Positions 25,438 through 34,791 are shown, counted from the stretch's first letter. The stretch: DNA of 64,000 nucleotides from an uncultured Pelagibacteraceae bacterium (GCA_902536085.1 CACAWF010000001.1:1-64000), one strand, 5' to 3'. Program-made: numbers and translations. Notes: generated by a model from the sequence alone, not told the origin.

Positions 25438-25575
25438 ATGGCAAAAAAAAAATATCAAAGAAACTGGTTAGAGAGAAAACTTGATGAATATAACCATACA
25501 ATGGAGCTTATTAGAACTATTTTACCTTTCTTAATTCTACTGCTACAAATTTACATACTAACGAAACTCATTTAA
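25438..25575 (+). CDS. Small membrane protein, 45 residues
   Basis: An ATG at 25438 opens a 45-codon frame: a basic head (MAKKKYQRNWLERKLDEYNH) followed by one hydrophobic helix (IRTILPFLILLLQIYILTKL). It lies between ugpQ and another small membrane protein on the same strand. The head-plus-helix layout and lack of competing frames support it; function unknown. Confidence 0.45.
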   Translation: MAKKKYQRNWLERKLDEYNHTMELIRTILPFLILLLQIYILTKLI

Positions 25576-25606
25576 CACTTCATCAAATATCAGGTATAAC
25601 TCAATA

Positions 25607-25843
25607 ATGACTTTATTGTTTTTATCACTAGCTGGTATCATTGCTATCATTGTTATTCTTGTATCAGCCAAATTTATTAAAGCAGGGTTTGATGCTAGAG
25701 GTGAGGTTAAAGAAGAACAAAGAAAAGAGAAACTCAAGCAAGAGGATGAAGATATTTTAGATGAATTAAAAAGAAAAAATTTGTCCGAAAAAGATTTGAA
25801 AGACTTATACGATAAAATTCAAGATAAAAACAAAGATAACTAA
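25607..25843 (+). CDS. Small membrane-anchored coiled-coil protein, 78 residues
   Basis: An N-terminal helix (about residues 2-25, LLFLSLAGIIAIIVILVSA) is followed by a highly charged helix likely to form a coiled coil (EEQRKEKLKQEDEDILDELK). Its family is not recognised. Its TAA overlaps the stop of the convergent PiT-like gene as CTAA. Confidence 0.6.
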   Translation: MTLLFLSLAGIIAIIVILVSAKFIKAGFDARGEVKEEQRKEKLKQEDEDILDELKRKNLSEKDLKDLYDKIQDKNKDN

Positions 25844-26820
25844 AATAGTCCTCGTGGAATAATGAAATAGTGAATCACTAGAACTATTGCCACTGAAACA
25901 CTCAAACCAAAAAACATTTTTACAAAATCCTTACCAATTAATGGGAACACATATTTGAATTTATATTCTTTGTTCATTGTTGAAATAGCAAGCTCCCTTC
26001 CACACAATAAACCTACAAACACCCATGTTGTCGACATTGGTAAATCATTTAACTCCTTAAAATAATACAAAACTGCTGCATAGATTACATTTATAATTGT
26101 TGCTGATCTTGCGTATCTAGTTCCAGTTTTTTCTAATACAACTTTTTGAATTGGCCCTCCGTGAATATAAAAGATATAAAATAGTAAGGCTGTAAAATAC
26201 GCCATAACAATTAATAACAATGTTAGATCCAACTGCCTCGGTAGAAATACCGCAATATTAGCAACGTCGTGAGATAACCAAACCCACCATAACCATCCAG
26301 ACGTTACCCAAACTGAATTACGCCAAAAAGAAATCCATGTATCTCCTTTTACCTCATCGAGTTTTTCATTGATAAATTTGGAAACTACAATCCAGCATAT
26401 GTAGGCAACTGTGGCTGCAATACCGTAGCCAACAATACTTTTTACTAGCATTTTTTCCAAAACAATTGTTGAAGCAAATGCAGATAGAACTAAAAAAGTA
26501 GTCGAAACTGGAATACCAATTCTTGTTAACAATAAAAGAATAGCTGGTGCAACAGCGTGGTACCACTGAATTTCTTGATATGGAATTCTCGTTAATCTGC
26601 CATAAGAAATATCTCCATCATAATTATACCATCCCCAAGCTAGGGCAAAAATCATAACTAATGAAGCTGATCCCGCTAGAATATACCATGCAAACCACTT
26701 TTTCTTAGATGCAATAAATGTCCCTAAAGTTTGTATAGAGTCATTTGCTATTACACTGTAACCAGCAAGACCGAAACCAATTATTGTATATACTAAAGTT
26801 ATATCCATTAGATGATTCAC
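25840..26820 (-). CDS. PiT-like (phosphate transporter family) membrane protein
   Basis: About nine to ten hydrophobic segments. Two inverted-repeat landmarks of the PiT fold are visible: AGYSVIANDSIQTLGTF near the N-terminus (PiT: GANDVANSFGT) with GIPVSTTFLVLSAF, and a second half with WLSHDVANIAVFLPR and LPMSTTWVFVGLLCGREL (PiT: PVSTTHxxxG). It may carry phosphate or another anion driven by sodium or protons. The family call comes from these motifs; the substrate is inferred partly from proximity to ugp. Confidence 0.7.
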   Translation of the reverse strand: MNHLMDITLVYTIIGFGLAGYSVIANDSIQTLGTFIASKKKWFAWYILAGSASLVMIFALAWGWYNYDGDISYGRLTRIPYQEIQWYHAVAPAILLLLTRIGIPVSTTFLVLSAFASTIVLEKMLVKSIVGYGIAATVAYICWIVVSKFINEKLDEVKGDTWISFWRNSVWVTSGWLWWVWLSHDVANIAVFLPRQLDLTLLLIVMAYFTALLFYIFYIHGGPIQKVVLEKTGTRYARSATIINVIYAAVLYYFKELNDLPMSTTWVFVGLLCGRELAISTMNKEYKFKYVFPLIGKDFVKMFFGLSVSVAIVLVIHYFIIPRGLF

Positions 26821-26988
26821 TTTATAACTTTCTAAAAAAGATTGTCTACTGGGAAAATTTATTTTTTTTTTTTTGATTTGGGCCTTGGATCGTTTATAAA
26901 AATTTTTTTTTAAAAATCAAATTTTAAAAATTTAACTCACAAATTATCTTATATAATTAAATTTCACAGCTTAATTTCACGGGGTTAT

Positions 26989-27216
26989 TTAATGAAATAT
27001 AATTTGATAAAACCCTATTAAAAATAAAGGAATTTGTAATCCGAAGTTTGTAAGAATAGCTTTATCTTTTGAGAGAAAACCAGCAATCGTCCAGCCTACA
27101 ACTCCAGCACCATGGAACATTATATTTACTGGATAAATATTTAAGTTAGTTAATAGTATTCCCGTTAAGACTAAAAAAGTACTTAACCACTTAAGGTATT
27201 TTTTAATAAATTCCAT
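26989..27216 (-). CDS. Small two-helix membrane protein, 75 residues
   Basis: Two or three hydrophobic segments (WLSTFLVLTGILL; FHGAGVVGWTIAGFL; IPLFLIGFYQIIF). Eleven bases separate it from the gcrA stop, so it is probably co-transcribed. Function unknown. The 168 bases beyond it (26821-26988) hold only A+T-rich sequence with a T13 run at 26862-26874. Confidence 0.6.
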   Translation of the reverse strand: MEFIKKYLKWLSTFLVLTGILLTNLNIYPVNIMFHGAGVVGWTIAGFLSKDKAILTNFGLQIPLFLIGFYQIIFH

Positions 27217-27227
27217 TTCTACTTAAA

Positions 27228-27719
27228 TTACCCTGAGGCCTTAACTTTTTTCTCGATAAATTCTGGTATCTCATCACCAAGATCATCGTCTTTTTGATTT
27301 TTAGGTTGAAACGCATACAAAACATGAAGTTTGCAATAAGGAAAATCTCCTTCAGGTTTTCTGCCGCAAAAATAGAACTTTTCCTCATTTGGATGACCGA
27401 TAGGCCACTTGCAAGTTTCGTCTGTAAGTTCCTCTAGAGATTTAGGGTTTTCTGGCTCGAAGTTTTTATCTAATAATATTGATTGAAATTTAGCTTTTCT
27501 TGATGTTGGCGCTGGTCCTCTTCTAATCTGCTTATTATCATTGGTTCTAGGTGAATTAGATTGTTTAGAAGGGGCTCTAGCTTCTAAATTTAATCTATGA
27601 GCTTTCCCAATTACTGCGTTTCTAGTGGTGTCACCCAATGCTTCGGCTATCTGACTTGCAGTATGCCCTTTAGACCAGAGTTCTTTTAATTTAGCGACTT
27701 TTTCTTCTGTCCAACTCAT
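27228..27719 (-). CDS. gcrA: GcrA-type cell cycle regulator
   Basis: The N-terminal winged/HTH segment WTEEKVAKLKELWSKGHTAS, continuing into IAEALGDTTRNAVIGKAHRL, is the GcrA signature. The C-terminal sigma-interacting part (CKWPIGHP...YCKLH) holds conserved cysteines and histidine. GcrA acts with sigma-70 at methylated GANTC sites in Caulobacter. This gene is nearly restricted to alphaproteobacteria and supports the taxonomic call. Confidence 0.9.
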   Translation of the reverse strand: MSWTEEKVAKLKELWSKGHTASQIAEALGDTTRNAVIGKAHRLNLEARAPSKQSNSPRTNDNKQIRRGPAPTSRKAKFQSILLDKNFEPENPKSLEELTDETCKWPIGHPNEEKFYFCGRKPEGDFPYCKLHVLYAFQPKNQKDDDLGDEIPEFIEKKVKASG

Positions 27720-27855
27720 AGTATATAATTACAATATTTAGTAATTATTTAAAACTTAGGGCATAATATTGGGGTTTAAAACATTAAAACGCATTAAAGC
27801 TGTGAGTAGATTTAGTTTTGCACAGTTTTTTTAATAACAGGTTATAAGACTATCA

Positions 27856-28668
27856 ATGGTTGAAATTTCGAAAAAATATAAAATTGGAAAAAGAAGATTT
27901 GGGTTAGTTAATTGGTACGGAACGTGGACTTTATATAAAAAAGAAGTTCTAAGATTTTTAATTGTGTGGATACAAACTATTTTTTCCCCACTAATTTCAT
28001 CTTTACTCTTTTTACTTGTTTTATCTTTAGCCATTGGTGCTGATAGAGGAGATGTTCTTGGAGTGCCTTTTATAACTTTTTTAGCGCCAGGGTTGATTTC
28101 AATGCAGGTAATTCAACAATCTTTTTCTCATTCTTCTTCATCTTTTATGATTAAAAAAATTGATGGAACTATCGTTGATTTATTATTTGCTCCCTTATCT
28201 GCAGGAGAAGTTACCATCTCAGTTTCACTTGCAGCTGTAACAAGAAGCGTCGTAATTGGAATAGTTTCGATTATTGTATTTCATTTAATTATTGATATTG
28301 AAATCAAAAACTATTTAACGCTTATAGCATTCACCTTACTTTCTTCTTTTGTTTTAGGAAATATAGGAATAATTGCTGGACTATGGGCTGAAAAATTCGA
28401 TCATATGGCAACAGTCACCAATTTTGTAATAGTTCCATTATCTTTCTTATCAGGCACTTTTTATTCAATAGAGAGACTACCTGACTTTTTGCAAGCAGTA
28501 AGTAAAGTAAATCCATTTTTTTATATGATTGATGGTTTTAGATATAGTTTTATTGGCACTTCAGACGGCTCAATCTCTGTTGGTTTAGTATATTTAACTG
28601 CCTTAAGCTTTGTTAGCTGGCTTGTTTGTTATTTATTGTATAAAAAAGGTTATAAAATAAAATCATGA
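27856..28668 (+). CDS. ABC-2 type transporter permease
   Basis: Six hydrophobic segments of an ABC-2 permease, with the family block FLSGTFYSIERLPDFLQAVSKVNP near the C-terminus. It resembles YadH/NodJ-type exporters. No ATPase gene is adjacent; it overlaps argD by four bases. The substrate is unknown. Confidence 0.82.
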   Translation: MVEISKKYKIGKRRFGLVNWYGTWTLYKKEVLRFLIVWIQTIFSPLISSLLFLLVLSLAIGADRGDVLGVPFITFLAPGLISMQVIQQSFSHSSSSFMIKKIDGTIVDLLFAPLSAGEVTISVSLAAVTRSVVIGIVSIIVFHLIIDIEIKNYLTLIAFTLLSSFVLGNIGIIAGLWAEKFDHMATVTNFVIVPLSFLSGTFYSIERLPDFLQAVSKVNPFFYMIDGFRYSFIGTSDGSISVGLVYLTALSFVSWLVCYLLYKKGYKIKS

Positions 28669-29828
28669 GTAAAATTTTAAATACTTATAATAGGAAGAAA
28701 ATCTCTTTTTCTAAGGGAAAAGGAACTTTTTTGTATGCAACAAATGGAAAGAAATATTTAGATTTTGTCCAAGGAATCGCTGTTAACTGCCTTGGTCATG
28801 CTAATGACTATTTAATAAGATCAATTAATAAACAATCTAAAAAATTATGGCATGTTTCAAACGTTTTTACTATCCCTGAGCAAGAGAGACTTGCAAAAAG
28901 ACTAGCCCAAAAAACATTTGCAGATTATGTAACTTTTCAAAATTCTGGCGCTGAAGCAACAGAAGCAGCTATCAAATTTGCTAGAAGATATTTTTATTCA
29001 AAAGGTCAACCAAGAAAAAATAGAGTTCTTTGCATCAACAACAGTTTTCATGGAAGAACTATCGCAGCTATTTTTGCTAGTAATAGTAAAAAAGCTATTG
29101 AAGGTTTTAAACCTAAAGTAGATGGTTTTGATCATTTTAACTTTGGTGATCATAAAGGTTTAGAAAAAGCGATAACTAGTAGAACTGCTGCTATCATGGT
29201 TGAGACAATCATGGGAGAAGGGGGAATAAAAGTTATTCCAGATATTTGCCTCAAAGGATTAAGAAAACTATGTAATAAGAAAAAAATTTTATTAATTCTT
29301 GATGAAGTACAATGCGGTATTGGAAGAAGTGGCAAATTTTTCGCTTTTGAATATGCAAAAATAAAACCAGATATTGTTCCAATAGCAAAAGGTATCGGTG
29401 GTGGCTTTCCAATAGGTGCAGTTTTAGTTAATAAAAAAGTAGCTTCAGGCATGAAGCCGGGAACCCATGGATCAACGTTCGGAGGGAACCCTTTAGCAAT
29501 GAGCGCTGGAAACGCAGTTATGGATGTGATGTTTAAAAAAGGTTTTTTAAATAATGTAAGTAAAAATGGAAAATATTTTTTAAATCAACTTGATAAAATT
29601 AAAAATAAGTATCCTAAGATTATTAAAGAAGTTAGAGGCAAAGGATTACTGATTGGACTTTGTCTTCATGTAAATCATGCTAAATTTATTCAAAAACTTT
29701 TAGATAATAATTTATTGACAGTAAGAGCTGCTGAAAATGTTGTCAGACTTTTGCCTCCTTTAAATGTAACAAAGAGCGAAATAAACTTAGGTTTAAAAAT
29801 AATAGAGAAAGTTTGCAAAAAATTTTAA
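28665..29828 (+). CDS. argD: Acetylornithine aminotransferase
   Basis: A class III PLP aminotransferase of arginine synthesis. NSGAEATEAAIKFARR, SFHGRTIAA, LILDEVQCGIGRSG and the PLP lysine in PDIVPIAKGIGGGFPIGA are intact, and the HGSTFGGNPLA block is present. It is directly followed by argF with no gap, as in several alphaproteobacteria. Confidence 0.94.
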   Translation: MSKILNTYNRKKISFSKGKGTFLYATNGKKYLDFVQGIAVNCLGHANDYLIRSINKQSKKLWHVSNVFTIPEQERLAKRLAQKTFADYVTFQNSGAEATEAAIKFARRYFYSKGQPRKNRVLCINNSFHGRTIAAIFASNSKKAIEGFKPKVDGFDHFNFGDHKGLEKAITSRTAAIMVETIMGEGGIKVIPDICLKGLRKLCNKKKILLILDEVQCGIGRSGKFFAFEYAKIKPDIVPIAKGIGGGFPIGAVLVNKKVASGMKPGTHGSTFGGNPLAMSAGNAVMDVMFKKGFLNNVSKNGKYFLNQLDKIKNKYPKIIKEVRGKGLLIGLCLHVNHAKFIQKLLDNNLLTVRAAENVVRLLPPLNVTKSEINLGLKIIEKVCKKF

Positions 29829-30755
29829 ATGAAAAACTTTATAAATATCTCTGACTGTTCTTCAGTAGAGCTTAGAGCGATTATTGAAGAAGCAAAAAAG
29901 AGAAAACAAAATAGATCTGGATTAAATAAATCTGCGCCTGACGAAGATAAGCCTTTTGAAGGCAAGTCGATGGCTATGATTTTTGAGAAACCCTCAACAA
30001 GGACAAGAATGTCATTTGACATCGCTGTTAAACAACTAGGAGGATCATCAATTATTTTAAATCCAGATGGCATACATTACGGCAAGGGAGAGGAAACTTT
30101 AAAAGATACAGCTAAAGTTCTATCGGAGTATGTTGATATTGTTATGTTGAGAACTTCATCTCACAAAAATTTAGAGGAGTTCGGAAAGCATTTAGATGTC
30201 CCTATTATTAATGGCCTTTCAGATTTAAGCCATCCATGTCAGATAATGTCTGACATTCTTACTTATGAGGAAAGCAACGGTTCTATCGAGGGTAAAACTG
30301 TTTCTTGGATTGGAGATGGTAATAATAATATGTCAAATTCCTTAATAGAAGCTGCTGGGAAATTTAATTTTAAACTAAATATTGGTTGTCCAAAAAAATA
30401 TTCTCCAAATAAAAGTATATTGAAGCTAGCGAAAAAGGAGAAAGTAAAATTAACAATTACTTCGAAACCTCTAGAAGCGGCTACAGGTGCTGATTGTGTA
30501 ATGACTGATAAATGGATCTCAATGAATGATAAAGTAAATAAAATTTCTAAAAAGAAAACTTTAAAACCTTATCAAGTTAATAAGAAAATTATGAGCAAGG
30601 CAAATTCAGACGCTATTTTTATGCATTGTCTTCCAGTCGGTAGAGGAGAAGAGGTTACAAATGAAGTAATAGATGGAAAGCAATCAGCTGTTTGGAGACA
30701 AGCACTAAATAGAGTGCACGCTCAAAAAAGTATTATTAAATGGTGTCTCGATTAG
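29829..30755 (+). CDS. argF: Ornithine carbamoyltransferase
   Basis: Forms citrulline from ornithine and carbamoyl phosphate. The carbamoyl-phosphate loop FEKPSTRTRMSFD, the HPCQ motif and the ornithine-binding HCLPVGRGEE are present. Its start is immediately after the argD stop. Its TAG and the stop of the convergent cytochrome gene share TTAG. Confidence 0.95.
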   Translation: MKNFINISDCSSVELRAIIEEAKKRKQNRSGLNKSAPDEDKPFEGKSMAMIFEKPSTRTRMSFDIAVKQLGGSSIILNPDGIHYGKGEETLKDTAKVLSEYVDIVMLRTSSHKNLEEFGKHLDVPIINGLSDLSHPCQIMSDILTYEESNGSIEGKTVSWIGDGNNNMSNSLIEAAGKFNFKLNIGCPKKYSPNKSILKLAKKEKVKLTITSKPLEAATGADCVMTDKWISMNDKVNKISKKKTLKPYQVNKKIMSKANSDAIFMHCLPVGRGEEVTNEVIDGKQSAVWRQALNRVHAQKSIIKWCLD

Positions 30756-31297
30756 GGTAAAGGTTTTGGATTATCACCTTTTGAATTCATATATAAAATA
30801 ACTGATGCTCTGTCCTTTTCTTTTCTAAGTCCGGCAAAAGCCATTTTAGTTCCTTTAATATATGCTTGCGGTTTAATTAAGTAACTATTCATTTCTTCAA
30901 AAGACCATTCTTTCGCGTAAGCAACCATTGCTTTGGAATATTTATAATCACTAACTGAACCGGCTGTTCTTCCAATTACATTCCATAAATTTGGTCCTAT
31001 CATATTTTTTCCACCAGCTGCAATCATGTGGCAAGCGCTACATTTTTTAAAAACTTTTTCTCCATGAGCCAAGTCTCCCATAGCCAACAGAGCTTTTATA
31101 TCCACTATTTCAGGAACCTTTTCAGTAGATTCAGTCGTACTACTAGTTGAGGCAACTTCTAATCCTTCAACTTTATAGGCTGTTTGTTCAGGTTTCTCTA
31201 CGTGGAATAATATGTCTGTGAATTTTCCAATACCAATAACAATTAGGGCTGTTAGAAGGACTGCAGCTATTATTTTATTTAATTCAAAACTATCCAT
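30752..31297 (-). CDS. cycM: Membrane-anchored cytochrome c (CycM-like)
   Basis: An uncleaved N-terminal anchor (about residues 7-28) and a linker precede a class I cytochrome c domain. The heme site is CSACH, followed by GPNLWNVIGR; the axial methionine is in GTKMAFAGL. It resembles cytochrome c552/CycM, which carries electrons from the bc1 complex to the cytochrome c oxidase encoded at the end of the window. Confidence 0.9.
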   Translation of the reverse strand: MDSFELNKIIAAVLLTALIVIGIGKFTDILFHVEKPEQTAYKVEGLEVASTSSTTESTEKVPEIVDIKALLAMGDLAHGEKVFKKCSACHMIAAGGKNMIGPNLWNVIGRTAGSVSDYKYSKAMVAYAKEWSFEEMNSYLIKPQAYIKGTKMAFAGLRKEKDRASVILYMNSKGDNPKPLP

Positions 31298-31368
31298 AAT
31301 TTTGGTAAATACTAATCAGACGTATAACATGAGTTTTTAAAAAAAAACTTAAAATTACCAAATTTTTT

Positions 31369-31385
31369 TGCGTCTCTAGGACGCA
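31369..31385 (+). promoter_or_regulatory. Hairpin directly before kdsB
   Basis: TGCGTC and GACGCA pair over six positions around TCTAG, ending five bases before the kdsB ATG, where a Shine-Dalgarno would lie. A wider inverted repeat (TTTGGTAA/TTACCAAA) surrounds the upstream part of this 93-base spacer. It may affect translation initiation. Confidence 0.35.
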
Positions 31386-31390
31386 TAATT

Positions 31391-32128
31391 ATGAATAAAA
31401 CTGCAGTAATAATACCCTCCAGGTTGGACGCAATGCGATTGCCCAACAAACCTCTTAAACTTATAAACAATAAAGAGATGATTCTACATGTTTATGAGGC
31501 AGCAATTAAGTCGAATGTTGGGGAGGTTTATGTAGCAACACCTGATCAAAAAATAATTGATACTGTAAAAAAAATTGGAGGAAACGCATTTTTAACAGAA
31601 GAAAATCATCAAACTGGAACCGATAGGGTGTTTGAGGTCTTTAAAAAAAATTTAAATTCTAATCCAAAAATAATTGTCAATTTACAAGGCGACATGCCAA
31701 ATATTCTACCAGAAACTATAAATAATTTAGTAGAATATATGGATAAAGGTCATTGTGAAATAGGAACTTTAGCAAGTAAATTAAGTTCAAATGAAGAACT
31801 TGAGGACGAAAATGTTGTAAAAGTATTAGTTAAAGAAAAGTTAAAAACAGGCATATACGCCAAAGCTTTAGATTTTGTTAGACTTAAAAATATCCAAGGT
31901 CTTAAAGCTTACCATCATATCGGTATTTATGCCTTTACTAATAATGCGTTATCGCGTTATGTAGGTCTTAAAAGATCAAAACTTGAACTTGAAAGAAAAT
32001 TAGAACAATTAAGAGCGATGGAAAACGGAATGTCTATTCATGTTGGCTATGTAAACTCATCACCTTTAAGTGTAGATACGAAAAAAGATTTAGAAGAAAT
32101 TAAAAAAATAATGAGAACGAATGAGTAA
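31391..32128 (+). CDS. kdsB: 3-deoxy-manno-octulosonate cytidylyltransferase
   Basis: Activates Kdo as CMP-Kdo. PSRLDAMRLPNKPL is the nucleotide-binding start (family PARxxSxRLPGKPL), NLQGDMPNI matches the NVQGDEPxI metal site, and HIGIYAF and LEQLRAMENG are typical. It overlaps pheA by eight bases. Partner genes kdsD and waaA are at 17311 and 54831. Confidence 0.93.
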   Translation: MNKTAVIIPSRLDAMRLPNKPLKLINNKEMILHVYEAAIKSNVGEVYVATPDQKIIDTVKKIGGNAFLTEENHQTGTDRVFEVFKKNLNSNPKIIVNLQGDMPNILPETINNLVEYMDKGHCEIGTLASKLSSNEELEDENVVKVLVKEKLKTGIYAKALDFVRLKNIQGLKAYHHIGIYAFTNNALSRYVGLKRSKLELERKLEQLRAMENGMSIHVGYVNSSPLSVDTKKDLEEIKKIMRTNE

Positions 32129-32963
32129 AAAAAAAATTGCTATACAAGGTGAGCTTGGAGCTTACTCACATATCGCTGTTGAAAATCTTTACAAAGATGC
32201 TGAAATAAAAACTTGCACCACTTTTGAGGAAACTTTTAAACAAGCTTATAACGACCCAAGTTGTAAGATAGTTATTCCTATTGAAAACTCTCTTGCTGGA
32301 AGGGTGGCTGATATACACTATCTTCTTCCAAAATATAAATTGCAAATTCATGGAGAACATTTCCAAGCAGTAGAGCATAACTTGTTATGCAAGCATGATG
32401 CAAATATTAATGATATAAAATTTGTTAGAAGTCATGCACAGGCTATAGGTCAATGTCAAAATTTGATAACTAAAAAAAAATATAAACCAATAATCTCAGC
32501 AGATACAGCTGGATCTGCAAAAGATTTGGCAGAAGGAAAAGATAAATCTATAGCGGCGATTGCGTCCGAGCTTTCTGCAAAGATCTATAATTTAAAAATC
32601 TTAGAAAAAAATATTGAAGATGAAAAAGGAAATGTTACTCGTTTTTTGATAATGGGTAAAAATATTGAACAACCAGAGTATAAGAAAGAAAAAAGTTTCA
32701 TAACGAGTTGTATATTCAGAGTAAAAAGTGAACCCTCTGCACTTTATAAGTGTCTAGGAGGCTTTGCCACTAATCAGGTTAATTTAACAAAGCTAGAAAG
32801 TTTCTCAGTTAAGAATACTTTTGATCAAGCAAACTTCTATTTAGATCTTGAGGGACATTTAGAACAACCTGGAGTAAAAAAGGCTTTAGAAGAACTAGGT
32901 TTTCATACTGAAACTTTGGATATTTTGGGAGTTTATGAAGCCTCATCATTTAGACGAAAATAG
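32121..32963 (+). CDS. pheA: Prephenate dehydratase
   Basis: Monofunctional enzyme of phenylalanine synthesis. The catalytic domain has IPIENSLAGRVADIHYLL, HAQAIGQCQ, DTAGSA and the VTRF substrate motif; a C-terminal ACT domain (KSEPSALYKCLGGFATNQVN and ESFSVK) is present for feedback by phenylalanine. The family normally has N-STTR or similar; here NVTRF is intact. Confidence 0.93.
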   Translation: MSKKKIAIQGELGAYSHIAVENLYKDAEIKTCTTFEETFKQAYNDPSCKIVIPIENSLAGRVADIHYLLPKYKLQIHGEHFQAVEHNLLCKHDANINDIKFVRSHAQAIGQCQNLITKKKYKPIISADTAGSAKDLAEGKDKSIAAIASELSAKIYNLKILEKNIEDEKGNVTRFLIMGKNIEQPEYKKEKSFITSCIFRVKSEPSALYKCLGGFATNQVNLTKLESFSVKNTFDQANFYLDLEGHLEQPGVKKALEELGFHTETLDILGVYEASSFRRK

Positions 32964-33021
32964 TCCACAAATTTCAATTCTACCCTTGTAGTATTTAAAT
33001 TGATCTTGATATACTCATAAT

Positions 33022-33115
33022 GAGGTTGGCATCAGGTGGATGTTTCATAAACCCGGTCAGGTCTGAAAAGAAGCAGCCGTAGTGAAAATTGTTCAGGTTG
33101 TTGCCTGCCTCTTTT
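33022..33115 (+). ncRNA. ffs: Signal recognition particle RNA, bacterial small type (4.5S)
   Basis: The universally conserved domain IV is present: GGTCAGGTCTGAAAAG followed by AAGCAGCC, which binds Ffh. The 5' GAGGTTGGCA and 3' TTGCCTGCCTC close the rod, and a short TTTT ends it at 33115. dnaX begins two bases later; ffs next to dnaX is common in alphaproteobacteria. Confidence 0.92.
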
Positions 33116-33117
33116 AA

Positions 33118-34788
33118 ATGACAAATAAAATACTAGCTTTAAAATACAGACCGCAAGAATTCAAAGACTTGATTGGTCAAGAAGTAATGGCACAAACAAT
33201 AATTAACGCCATCAAACTTAACAAAACGCCTAATGCTTATCTTTTGACAGGAATAAGAGGTATTGGAAAAACTACAACAGCAAGACTTATAGCAAAAGCT
33301 CTTAATTGTGAAAAAAATAAAAATCAAAAAATAAAATGCTCTAGTGAAAATTTTTGCAGTAGTTGTAAAGAAATTATCAGGTCTAGTCATATTGATGTAT
33401 TAGAAATGGACGCTGCATCTAAAACAGGAATTGACGATGTGAGAGAACTAATAGAAAATTCTAAATATAGCCCTACAAGCGCAAATTATAAAATATTTAT
33501 AATCGACGAAGTTCACATGCTTTCTAAACAAGCTTTTAACGGACTACTCAAAACCCTAGAGGAACCACCTCCAAGTTTGAAATTTATTCTTGCGACTACA
33601 GAGGTAAGGAAAATACCAGTGACTATTCTATCTAGGTGTCAACGTTTTGATCTAAAACGTGTTAGTATTGACAAGCTTTGCTTACATTTAAAAAATATAT
33701 CAAATAAGGAAAATGGGAAAATAACCGATAATGCAATTAAATTAATTGCAAGAGCATCAGAAGGTTCAGTAAGAGACTCAATTTCTTTATTAGATCGTGC
33801 TTTAATTTCTCAAACAATAAAAGATAATCAACAAATTGAGGAAAAAGACGTGAGAGAAATGTTAGGACTTGCTGATAAAAGTAAAATTATTTTATTATTT
33901 AAAGAAGTGTTATGCGGAAATGAAAAGGAAGCATTAAAAAATCTTGATGAACTAATTATAAATGGTTTAGATGCTAAAAATTTTTTAAATGATATTCTAG
34001 AGGTTTTATATCTCTTTAGTAGAAAAATTAATTTAGGCCCGATCGAGAAAGATTTATCAATTTCCGAAGGAGAATTGAAACTTATTGATCAATACTCAAA
34101 AAATATTGATATGCAAGATGTTGGTTTATTTTGGCAACTTACAATAAAAACAATTGAAGACTTAAAGGTAGTCGGAAACGAAAATTTAACTCTAGAGATG
34201 TATATAATGCAATTAGTTCATTTAAAAACTTTAGACTACAATGCAGATAAATTAGTTGAAAAAGGCATACCGATTAAACAGGATGTAAATCAATCTGAAA
34301 TTAAAACTATTGAAAAAACTACAGATATTAATACACCCGATAGAGTCAAAAGTCAGCTAAAAAATACAAATCAAATTAAAACAAGTCCTATTAAAAATCT
34401 AAACAATCAAAATGAAAAAACAAAAATAGAAATTACAAGTTTTCAGGATTTAATTGATCGATCAAATTTAGAAAAAGAAATAGAACTAAAATTTGACTTA
34501 GAAAGAAATGTAAAACTAGTTAGTTTTAATAAAGGTAAAATCGATATAAGCTTTAATGACAAACTAAATAAAAACTTTATCAAAAATTTAACTGATAAAT
34601 TGCTCCAATGGACTGGAGAAAGATGGATAATTTCCTTAAGTAAAAATAATGAGGCTAAGAGTGTATTTGAGAAAAATTTGGAAAATAAAAAAAATGAAAT
34701 TAATGAATTTAAAAAAAGTAAGATTGCAAAAGAATTTGAGTCTATTTTTCCAGATGCAGAATTAATTGATATTGAAAAACAGGAGTAA
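33118..34788 (+). CDS. dnaX: DNA polymerase III subunit tau/gamma
   Basis: Clamp-loader ATPase. Walker A is GIRGIGKTTTA, the zinc module has four cysteines (NCEKNKN...CSSENFCSSC), Walker B is FIIDEVHML and the SRC motif is LSRCQRFDL. The C-terminal third is charged and low in complexity, with a shorter tau domain. It starts directly after ffs and is followed by ybaB and recR. Confidence 0.95.
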   Translation: MTNKILALKYRPQEFKDLIGQEVMAQTIINAIKLNKTPNAYLLTGIRGIGKTTTARLIAKALNCEKNKNQKIKCSSENFCSSCKEIIRSSHIDVLEMDAASKTGIDDVRELIENSKYSPTSANYKIFIIDEVHMLSKQAFNGLLKTLEEPPPSLKFILATTEVRKIPVTILSRCQRFDLKRVSIDKLCLHLKNISNKENGKITDNAIKLIARASEGSVRDSISLLDRALISQTIKDNQQIEEKDVREMLGLADKSKIILLFKEVLCGNEKEALKNLDELIINGLDAKNFLNDILEVLYLFSRKINLGPIEKDLSISEGELKLIDQYSKNIDMQDVGLFWQLTIKTIEDLKVVGNENLTLEMYIMQLVHLKTLDYNADKLVEKGIPIKQDVNQSEIKTIEKTTDINTPDRVKSQLKNTNQIKTSPIKNLNNQNEKTKIEITSFQDLIDRSNLEKEIELKFDLERNVKLVSFNKGKIDISFNDKLNKNFIKNLTDKLLQWTGERWIISLSKNNEAKSVFEKNLENKKNEINEFKKSKIAKEFESIFPDAELIDIEKQE

Positions 34789-34791
34789 TTA

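Noticed and set aside
26821-26988. T13 run and A+T blocks as a regulatory RNA or repeat array
   Set aside because: No stable helix, promoter or repeated unit could be found; it appears to be ordinary A+T spacer.
27720-27855. CTGTG...CACAG followed by T7 (about 27800-27833) as a small RNA terminator
   Set aside because: The stem is only five pairs with a long loop, and no clear promoter or conserved transcript upstream on the plus strand is visible.
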